Shown piece by piece: positions 55,675 through 64,000 of a DNA stretch of 64,000 bases. The position numbers were made by a program, and so were the translations under genes. Numbering within the stretch: position 1 is the stretch's first letter; each line of letters opens with the position of its first letter. The stretch comes from Macrocybe gigantea. Its lineage: Eukaryota > Basidiomycota > Agaricomycetes > Agaricales > Callistosporiaceae. The stretch is taken from NCBI GenBank assembly GCA_011319805.1, contig SJRY01000050.1, forward strand, positions 1,178,001-1,242,000, in the 5' to 3' direction. The notes beneath the pieces were generated by a model. It was not told the DNA's origin, did not search any database, and was given only the letters and a program-made list of their open reading frames with translations.

Positions 55675-57152
55675 TTAGTCATATTCGTTGATGGGAGATG
55701 CTGCACGCTCACCTGCAGTTGCGGACATCGTCGTTCTAACCATGACGCAATCCGTTGCTACTAGATCGCTACCGGAGTTGCAGTCAAACCAGTGAAAGGA
55801 AAAAGGGTTTTCAGATCAACGTACTGGATGTATACTTCTCTATCTCCTGCGAGTTTGGAAAAAAGGCGGGCGAAATAATGGCGTCCAGCTCGGACATCTC
55901 CCACTTGTCCTTCATAGTCCTGATACAGAAAAAAGCAACCTCAGAAATTACCCTTGCCTTTGATTTCCATAGCAGAGATAGCCCACAGGTGAAAAATCCT
56001 GGATGGATGAATACGAAACCGTTTCTTCAAATATATCATATTTGTTGAGAAATAAGACCTGCGGGCACGGAATGAGCGGGTCGTCCAGACTGTCTGAAAG
56101 GACGACAGCCGGCTTACAATGGGAATCCCCGTGAACCACTTCGAGCGGCTGATGCTTGTCCAGAGCTCCATATCCTCCTGCATCCTATTCTATAAGGCGA
56201 AAGTCAGAATGGACCGACTTCAGCATTCGGAAAAGCAGATCAGGCCAAAAACTTGAAACGATCATACCACATGCAGGTTTTCCGCGAGGCACTGATCGTA
56301 TCCGCTGAGGCTGACGAGGAAGAATATGAAATCGACGTTCAGGAAATAGTTGTTCCACTTTTTTCGTTCGCTCCGTGCGCCGCCTACGTCGAGCACGGCC
56401 ACTCGGAAGTTGCGAATGAGAAAACGGCTCTCCATCATGCCCGTGGTGGCAATGTTACATCGCATGATGTCCTCGTTCGTGGGCATGTACCCGGGAGCGC
56501 ATAGTCGGTCTAGGGAGGCGAAAAAGTACGGAAAGCTTGACAAAGAGCAAGTCAGCACCTCATCACGCACACAAAAATATGTGCACGTGCACACTTTTCG
56601 CAATGTATGGCTTCTTTAAATGTTCGCCATGCTAATTGAATGCGAGGATCGTCCCATAACTTCGTCAGAGGCAAACAGCATGATTGAAAGACGTGCGGGT
56701 ACGATATATGCCATGACGATTGGTAGACTTCACGGGCGTATTCCATACTTTCCTCCGCAAGCGACAGATTGAGCTCAAACGCGTGGGTTATCAAAGACTG
56801 CATCCCGATAACTAAGTTGCCGTATATGATGCCTCGAAAGTCGTCCACTTCGTCAGGCGTAAATGGCGAGCCATAAAGAAGGCGCATTTGCTGTGCGTGC
56901 GTTTCTGTCAGGTGACTGAATTGTTTGAAAAAGGGAAAGTGATTTCACCTTTAGCAAAGTAGTTTTCCCTGAGCCAGCCGCTCCAAGAAGCAAGAGCCGA
57001 TATTCAGGCTAGAATATGGGTTCAGGGGGATCTAAATTACAGCCCAAGGTCGTCCACATGAACAGTTTACTCACCTGCGGCGGCATCCTCGTAAAAGCAT
57101 CCCTGTCTGCAGACCGCCGTATATTCGTCGGAGCCGCCACACAGTTTCCCAT
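55675..57152 (-). CDS. Divergent heterotrimeric G-protein alpha subunit
   Basis: G-alpha subunits relay receptor signals at the plasma membrane. Start ATG 57150-57152 gives MGNCVAAP, an N-myristoylation/palmitoylation-type start. Motifs: P-loop LLLLGAAGSGKTTLLK (usual GAGESGKST), then KQM after an intron, a helical domain (FRGIIYGNLVIGMQSLI, WDDPRIQLAW), ENFPYFFASLDRL, switch I MRCNIATTGMMES, switch II LDVGGARSERKKW, ENLH-V, VLFLNKYDIFEE (NKxD), YFARLFSKLAGDREVYI, and ATDCVMVRTTMSATA (purine-binding ATD). In alignment with G-alpha-i, switch I has Asn at the catalytic Arg position and switch II has Ala at the catalytic Gln position. The C-terminal helix is short or replaced; stop placed at 55675-55677. 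About six introns. Family identity is strong; signalling activity is uncertain. Confidence 0.88.
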
Positions 57153-58065
57153 CACGCAATTCCTTATCCGCAATCAGCTCTAGGAGGCAAGCAAGGTAGG
57201 AAAAACGCCTGGAAAAGATTCTTAGATTCAGAACACCCTCAACGTCTGGACTCACCTTGTCCACAGGGTCAAAGAGACGAGCGAAAGCAAGGATGACAGT
57301 ATTTAGTGTTCAGATTGTTGCAGGCATTTGATCCTAAGCTCGTGGCCAAGGCAGTGCGTGTTGGCCACCCAAGCAGACATGGACGTATCATTTGTAGCGG
57401 TCCTCAGTCGGAGTCTGTGCGAAGAATCATCGGCCATCATCAAACCTTGATTCTTAAATCAGTTCGTTAAAGAAGCTGTGGAAAAGACCATCTTGATGAC
57501 AGCAACCGCAGCGGCGTCTTGGGAGCGCGATGTGCGGAGAAGCCATGTTCTTCGGGAAGAACAGAACATGCTAGCGGACACTAGGAATTCGAATTCGAAT
57601 TCCCAACCACCACCCCAGTGGGGAGAGATAGCAAACATCAATACTCACGACGCCTTGAACAGGACATGTGCAAGATCAGATGCATAAGCAGAGCAAGAGA
57701 TGGGCCAAAATTAGTCGTTTGGCTCTCATTCACTTGTGGAGATATTGGCTGAGAGTTGTACAGTACTTCGAGGTCCCCCGTCGCATGGGTCAGACGAAGG
57801 CTCGTGCACAAATCGTTTTGCCGTACGCAAGCATACTTCCCTAGCATACCTTGTGCCGTCTAGTTGCCCCCGGACAATGTCAATGCCAATCGGTTTGTTG
57901 ATGCTGTCTGTCACCGAGTGTCCTGCGCCATCAGTGAGGGCTGACCATCTCCTATTTATGGTTCACTTCATTCAGGTGAAGCCTCAAGCAGAGGTGATTA
58001 TTCGGTGCTGAAGTGAAACAGAAACAAAAGAAGGACCCAAAGAAGAAGAAAAAAGATACATGATA
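57153..58065. other. Intergenic between G-alpha and AP-1 mu genes
   Basis: About 0.9 kb. It should contain the G-alpha promoter. A triple tandem GAATTC lies at 57585-57602. Short frames on both strands are without motifs. Confidence 0.4.
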
Positions 58066-59838
58066 CTACATCGGCACGATCGGGGCGCTGCCCTTCTCTA
58101 ACGCCGTCCTTAAGCTGAAGGGAAAGGAAATATCATGATATGAAGGAGTTACACATGATGGATGTCTGCTCACCTATAATCATCACCATTTTGTGTAATA
58201 TATCGTACCCAAGGCAATGCCTGGTATCCGCTCTTTTCGACGATCTTCAGGTATCTGACTTGTATGCCAGATACTGTGAAATACGGTATTTCAAACCTGA
58301 CAGTGATGGGCGCTCTTTTTTCAACGTCTTGATCTGCAGTGAGGGGCGTTAAAAGGGCGATTTTTGTTCTGGAAAGGGAACAAAAGGAGAAGGACATTCT
58401 ACGTACCGCCTCTTACACTCGGCAGGCCGAAGTGTGCCCTCATGAGGAATTCGCGACTGCCGCCCAGCTGTTTGATCTTCCAAACAAAGGCAGACTTGTC
58501 GGGCGCGTATTGCACCGTGCCAGTCGATGCCTATGAAGCAAACGATAGATTGATCAATAAGATATGTTCCCACGTCCGAAGGCTGTACATACCCTGAATT
58601 TAGGGCTGTCTGCGTCGTCCGGCACAGGGACGTATATCTCCACGTTGTTCGCCGTGCTCCGCCTCTTGAATTGAGCTTTCACTTTCACGACGTACTCCAC
58701 TCTGCTGCCCTTGTGGCTCTCGATCGCAGCTTCTACCCAGATCAGGGGCTTCACTGGCGTAGAGAGGCGGTAGACATGAGTTCGAACTCTCCGTCGGGCG
58801 GGATGAACGATATCGTCCGGTCGTTCTCAAACCGTGACAACCGGACACACTGGTGGAACTTTACGTCTTCCATCTCTATCGCTTTGCCTCGTGCCGCTGC
58901 AGTATATCAGGCGGATTGAGTGGCTCAAGGCAGCGGCGACAGAATGGAAATAACCCACTTCGACCTGTGCTCTCGAACATCACCTTGTCGTTTAACCCGA
59001 GGCGAAGCTCTGGCATGCCCGACAGGTAGCACTTCATCTTGATAGCGCCCAAAATCTCTGAACGCACAACGTTTCCGTTTGCGTTGACCTTTGATCGGGA
59101 TTCGGAGATCGTCAGGGAGGCAACTAGGAAGAAAGATTTTATAGACGTACGAGCATGTTGACGCTCTCTATCACATCCAAAAACACTTCGTTCTTGCGGT
59201 ACCGTATGCCTTCTGTTCGCCATGACACGGCATTTGTGACCGCCATCGGCGGCCGGGCCTGAATCTCGAGCTTGTGCGACTCTTGCGTGATATACCTGCG
59301 AGGGTGTCAACCATGAATGCCTAAGACTTCCAACGCACGGGCGCACTCTTGCAAGATCTTGCTCTCCGTCGTCTGCGGATAGCCAAAGTCCATCATCTCG
59401 TCCATGAGCTCATAGATGATCACAAAGTTGTCCCGTATGCTCTCCTCCTCGAGCTCTTTGAAATACTCCACCAGCACCTGCGTCAGCCGGTGCAAGAATA
59501 TGATGACTTCTGCGGCGTTCGTGTTCCGTTTCGACAGCGCGAGGACTGAGTTGATTACGTCGTTCAGTCGAGTGTCATGTCCAGAGATATTTTATTATCG
59601 ACTATCATTCACCAGCAACACAAGGCAACGAAGACGTACGATACAGGTTCGAATGGCGAATGTGCATGTAGTTGACGCCTTGGCTCGAGAAACACGGCGT
59701 GACTTGCTGCCCGTCCTCCTCGATCTCCAACACTAGTGGCAGAAAGCGTTCCACGTATGAAGACGGTACATCGTCGCGATACGATCGCTGAATTAACGGC
59801 TTGCCCTTGAGGTCTAGGATGGCTATGAGACTGGCCAT
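58066..59838 (-). CDS. APM1: Clathrin adaptor AP-1 complex medium subunit mu
   Basis: AP-1 mu recognises Tyr-based sorting signals at the trans-Golgi/endosome. From ATG 59836-59838: [45 protein letters not shown], an intron, then [53 protein letters not shown], an intron, [29 protein letters not shown], then the mu-homology domain with [81 protein letters not shown] and [14 protein letters not shown] last intron joins to [16 protein letters not shown] and stop 58066-58068, a slightly longer C-terminus than the usual ending. No frame breaks seen. About eight short introns. Identity to mu1 rather than mu2 follows from the N-terminal block. Confidence 0.93.
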
Positions 59839-60037
59839 ATCTCGAGCTCGCTGTCGCGCTCAGCGGAGGCGGAGTGGACGATATGGCAATGTGTGGGAAA
59901 ATCAGACGTAACTTGCCGAACCAATCACAGAAAGTCATTATTACTCCAAGAACCCGATAACTATAATACAAAGTACCGCCAAATTATCCACGGACACGGT
60001 AGAAGTTTCCAAAGATGAAACGACAAAAAATGCCAGG

Positions 60038-61285
60038 CTAAGTTCTTCGCAACCAGCTGAACCACCGACTGCGACCAGCAGAAGTGCTATCTGGAGCTTT
60101 CGCGGGCAAAAGTGGCGTCTCCTCTCCCGCATGCGACTCTTCGGCATCAAGAGGTGCGTCGAAGCGAATATCGGCCTCTGTGGAGGACTCCAACGAAGCG
60201 GAGAGAGCACTTGGGATGACGGCAGGTCCGGAGCCGCCCTCGCGTACCACAAGGCCAGGTATATCTACCTGAGCTGTCTCCGGCATGATGGAATTTCCAA
60301 ATTCATCGATTCCGAGCCGGCGCTGGCGGAACGTCCAGAGTATGCACATCACGAGAAGACTGCCTTGCATCAAGCCCGCGACTGCGAAGGTTATCCAACC
60401 TGGTGGGCAATCAGATGATCAACGAAAGCAAGATGAGAGATAAACCGGGGATGTTCACTAGTCCAGTTTGTACCAGGCCTAAACAAAGGACGACTCGATT
60501 GAACAGGAGCTGAAATGCGAAAAGAAAAAGACTGACCGCAGAGCAATACTGAGAACCATCAATAAGGCGCCTGGAGTCTGAATGCACATCATTGGAATGC
60601 TGAGTGCTCCTACCAGCTTGGTGCGGTAAGTATGCTGTAGTTGAGGCACGTATTGAATTGCTGCAAGTATGGCCGATGTGACGCCGAGGAAGGTCGCCCA
60701 CGACGAGATATTATGGGGTAGTGGAGCGCCTGGAACTAGAGGTCTAGATATTCCCAGCAGAACAAATGTCGTAAACGTTACAAAAATCCTTCATCGCACG
60801 GATGTTAGACACTGCAAAGCTTGGATGGACATCGAAACGTACAGATGGATAACGACCAGCCACGATACGATGATGGACGTCCGCCATTCGCTGCTCATAG
60901 CAGGCACTTTGTGGCGCAAAAGGGGTTGGGTATCTGTGGTCACCACGTTTGCTTGTTTGAATTTGAGATGTGGAGGGTAATAGATCATGTATAGAACAAG
61001 CCTAACGTCAGGTCGGCGGCTGCTCTAGTGATGAAGAGTTGGGACGTTGAGCTTACACAGAATTGAAAAGAATCCATTGGAGACCAAGTTGAACGATGCC
61101 GGCTGTGATCTCTATACAAGTTCCCAGGCTCTACGAGCAAAATGTTAAACACGGCCGAGAAACACGAGCTACGCGTAATTGCTCACAAGAACGCGACAGC
61201 ACCTGACCATACTCCATTGCAACGTGACCCTTCAAGCAATTTGATCAAATCCGGGTTTAAGGATTGAGCCAGACCACCCTTACAT
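60038..61285 (-). CDS. PQ-loop repeat membrane protein
   Basis: PQ-loop proteins are seven-helix transporters or cargo receptors, often lysosomal or vacuolar amino-acid exporters. Minus-strand landmarks: NPDLIKLLEGSRCNGVWSGA, SLGTCIEITAGIVQLGLQW, YYPPHLKFKQANV, MSSEWRTSIIVSWLVVIHL, the PQ repeat AAIQYVPQLQHTYRTKLVGA with LSIPMM, PGALLMVLSIALR, then FAVAGLMQGSLLVMCILW and a soluble C-terminal tail (FGNSIMPETAQVDIPG, EETPLLPAK), ending at 60038. EETPLLP is an acidic dileucine-type sorting motif, which would fit a vacuolar membrane. At least four introns. The start codon is not resolved; the first recognisable coding lies near 61260. It is divergent in parts, so cargo cannot be inferred. Confidence 0.75.
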
Positions 61286-61289
61286 GTTC

Positions 61290-61913
61290 AGAAAGCCTGC
61301 CGCGGACGACGTGCATCCTAGCAGCAAAAAGAGCGGATCGAGGCCTTCGGAAGACCGTTTGTTGATGATACGAAAGTGCTGTGGGTTCGTGGCTGATAAG
61401 TACCACAAAACGCCGCATCCTGACGGTGCGACCCACCTGTGGTGCATACGAGACTATAAGACCACAACAAAGGCCGAAGTGAGAGCATCCGTGAACCAGT
61501 CATGATGCTACAAAGCAAAGAGATATCACATTTCCGGTCAAAGGGCGGCTACACGACGAATTTGTGGGCTCTTACTGGTGTACAGGTCTCTGCCATCCTG
61601 ACCGTTAGAAGCGAGGAGGCAGCACCGTGGCAGTTGGAAGGCTACCGAGGCGCGTGCGGTAGTCTTGCCGCGAGTTGCCGTTTTCGGAACTTCCATGCGT
61701 GCATTACACGTGCACTGTGCCCCTATCCTATCCTACCATTAGTCGTGCCACTGCCTCGCCACATCCTTGGATTTTTTTGCTGACCACCATCGATATATTA
61801 TTACACCTGTGGAAAACACAGAACTAATAACGTGAAGTGGAGGACGTAGAAGAATAAAACAAGGAAAAAAATAACGCGTTTGTTCGCGAACATGGACATT
61901 TGCAAGCCAACTG
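61290..61913. other. Intergenic, 0.6 kb
   Basis: Between the PQ-loop gene 5' end and the 3' end of the second P47-like gene. Plus-strand frames of 73-93 codons are present without motifs. Promoter of the PQ-loop gene expected; nothing specific recognised. Confidence 0.35.
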
Positions 61914-63848
61914 TCAATCGTTGATGACATCGCCAAGAATCAAAACATCCCGAGGAAAGAGCAACCCGATCTTTCTGTCCACGCGAATCACCTTTTCTCC
62001 TGGGACTTTTCCAGGATGAGAGATCATATTTCTGCATGCATGTTGTACACGTCACTCACACAGATATTCGTCACCAAGAAAAAGCGCAAGGTGCGGAAAT
62101 TCAAGGTAAATGTGGGTTTGGGTGTGGCCCCGGTAACCCACTGTGGAACAGCTAAAAGAAGCGAGTGTGTTCAAGCCCGAGCCGTCCGAATACATGATCC
62201 CACGAGAGATACACCTACATCGGTCTGTCGACTTGAAGAAAGGGAAATGCTTGCAGAACAATTCCCACGGAGTAGGTTCCGAAGTATTCGTCGTCGTCGT
62301 CTGCCAGTCACTCGCTGAGACTTCAGCGGCGATGGAAAATTTTTCGTCGTCAAGTGCTGGCAAGTCGAACGTCTTGTCTAATCTGAAGTCGACTTTGTAC
62401 GATCCGGAAATGGTGTCGGTCATCGGAATCCAGAAGCCGGGCCCACCGCCCGGCTCCTTGTTATACACTCGCCAAAACTAGCCGTGGTTCAGGTCAGTGA
62501 TTAGTGCTCAAAGCCTACAGTTTATTGATGCATACCCGTCTGCCACTCCACGTGTCATGGAAAGTCCACAACCAGAAGATTTTGACTGTCCCAGGCTGGT
62601 CGTTTCCATTCTGCGAAGGTAATTGCTTATCAACAAGTGAAATCAACCAAAAGCGACACGTACTGCTTGACGGAAACTCAATGTAAATGGTCGACCAGTA
62701 TTCGGGTCGTAATCCCTAGCAGGAACTTCTGTCGAAAACACGGTTTTCTCCAGGGGCAATCGCTCGAGATCCGGTTCTCCGTGATCTCTCGACATCCTCT
62801 CACGATGTAGAGGGCTGGGCCATTTTGCGGTGAAAGACATCCCTCGTCCCCAATACCATCTTCCTTGATGTCCGACAGTCCTAATTCTGTCAGCGTCTTC
62901 TCAACGTACCTCTTGATAAAATATTCGCTGCTTATGTGGATGGAGGCGGTGTAACCGTGAGGGATCGGAGCAGAGTCCCGGTCTCTCCAGTTCGAGATCC
63001 AAGTCGATTGGATGTGCTCCGTGTTTCCTTCTGCACGATCGCTTCCATGGGTTTGAATCAACAGTGTGAGAGACGTTTCATCGGCATTTTCCTCCGGCGA
63101 GAAGGTAGCCATGACGAACGTTGAAGGAACGAGGTCGATAACGTTGTCGGCTGGCACTTCATTGTTGACTGACGCGAGCTGATAGTGCATTCCAGCCGAG
63201 CTGTCAGAGAACTTGCTCTTTATGTGGGACGGCAGCTTCGAGTGCGACATGGCGCTCTCGTCGCCTGCCGGAGTCTCGATTTCGACACTAAGATAGTTGG
63301 AACTGGTAGCGAAGTCAGGCAGACGGTGATTGTCGACCTCTTCGAGCCTGGGTCCGGCAACGTGATAACGGTGTCTTTGATGATGGAAGACCCTTCCGCC
63401 GCGGCGAGCATCAGACCTTTGAGACCAATCTTGTACTGGTTGGCAGGAATGTTCGTCTTAGCGCTCTCGCCCTTGTTGTCTGTTGTCCAGGTATGGCCCC
63501 CAGCCACTGGCATGGTCAGATCGCATGTTGGGCTCGCCGTCGTTGAAATGAATTGGATAAACGGCGATCCTGAAACGTCGCGCCGTCGAACCCTGTGCAA
63601 TTCAGAAAAACGTACACTGCCTCACCGAGCTTAATATGATAGTGCTGGACGTATTCGCCAGCGCGGTCCTTGTCATTGAACGAAATGTCCAGAGTTGAGA
63701 CCATGCCGGATGCGTCCGACTTTGAGAAACGGTCCGCAAGCTTCTTGTTGATCTTCTTCGCATTGTAGGACACCGCCATGTCCCATTTCTGTGTGACGCT
63801 GCGGTATGTGAGCGACTTCATATACTCATTCAGCGGTCTGGTAGTCAT
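61914..63848 (-). CDS. P47/TULIP-like protein gene, copy 2
   Basis: Paralogue of 10078-12000 and better preserved. Start taken at ATG 63846-63848 (MTTRPLNEYMKSLTYRS). Then VTQKWDMAVSYNAKKINKKL, YVQHYHIKLGEA, intron, FIQFISTTASPTCDLTMPV, LKGLMLAAAEGSS, SSAGMHYQLASVNNEVPAD, LTLLIQTHGSDRAEG, YFIKRYVEKTLTELGL, WPSPLHRER-like segment, YDPNTGRPFTLSFRQA, intron, QPGTVKIFWLWTFHDTW, SGSYKVDFRLDKTFDLPALD, FRTLRFFLVTNI, intron, GLLFPRDVLILGDVIND, stop 61914-61916. One base appears missing near 63340 relative to copy 1, which shifts the frame between ITV and the FATSSNYL segment. No signal peptide or membrane helix is seen. The family call rests on the N-terminal WDxxxxYN pattern and length, and is tentative. 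Confidence 0.5.
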
Positions 63849-64000
63849 ATTGTTCGACAACTGTGTGCAATAGAACGGTGAAAATAGCACCTGATAACCA
63901 TACGGTAGGGAACTATTCACCTTCGCTTGCGATTCAACAGCACGAGGTCAACTTTCCTTTGTGAGGCTTTTATACCTTGATAGTGTCAATCAATCTATTG

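Noticed and set aside
57585..57602. Three tandem GAATTC hexamers
   Set aside because: Short, isolated and unremarkable; no second copy or flanking symmetry.
1..64000. CRISPR array, prokaryotic operons or riboswitches
   Set aside because: No regularly spaced repeats; gene structure with many GT-AG introns shows a eukaryotic nuclear sequence.

Overview
The window looks like nuclear DNA of a filamentous basidiomycete, most probably an Agaricomycete. Genes are cut by many short GT-AG introns (about 45-75 nt). The housekeeping set is fungal: Spo7, Yah1 ferredoxin, AP-1 mu, Delta12-type desaturase, DUG1-type dipeptidase. One Crinkler-like NTPase/nuclease family is present in two copies, as is common in mushroom-forming fungi. 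I cannot name a species.

Region 1 (1-10,077) and region 3 (about 24,600-37,100) are the arms of a large imperfect inverted duplication. Read outward-in, each arm holds an acidic protein gene, a pyrimidine-rich stretch, an unidentified fragment, a queuine tRNA-ribosyltransferase accessory subunit (QTRT2) gene, a Crinkler-like gene and a second acidic-protein fragment. Almost every unit is broken, and broken differently in the two arms. The left arm adds an acidic-protein/QTRT2 chimera (9065-9790). The right arm has a 2.2 kb insertion carrying an HNH-domain gene (29077-30268).

Region 2 (10,078-24,600), between the arms, holds a P47/TULIP-like gene (broken), a divergent large Gly-rich/coiled-coil gene with several frameshifts, an S10 serine carboxypeptidase, an intact M20 dipeptidase and a mitochondrial DnaJ protein with a 15-nt microexon.

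Region 4 (37,700-64,000) is more ordinary: a SIRT5-type sirtuin, Spo7, a hotdog thioesterase, a fatty acid desaturase, Yah1, a disordered basic protein, a divergent G-alpha subunit without the two catalytic GTPase residues, AP-1 mu, a PQ-loop membrane protein and, at the right edge, a second P47/TULIP-like gene.

The genes do not form one pathway. The accessory theme is a duplicated, decaying block around Crinkler-like genes, plus a possible P47-like/large-helical-protein pair. Single-base frameshifts also occur in apparently single-copy genes (sirtuin, carboxypeptidase), so some breaks could be assembly errors. Exon limits were read by eye from splice signals and family alignment.
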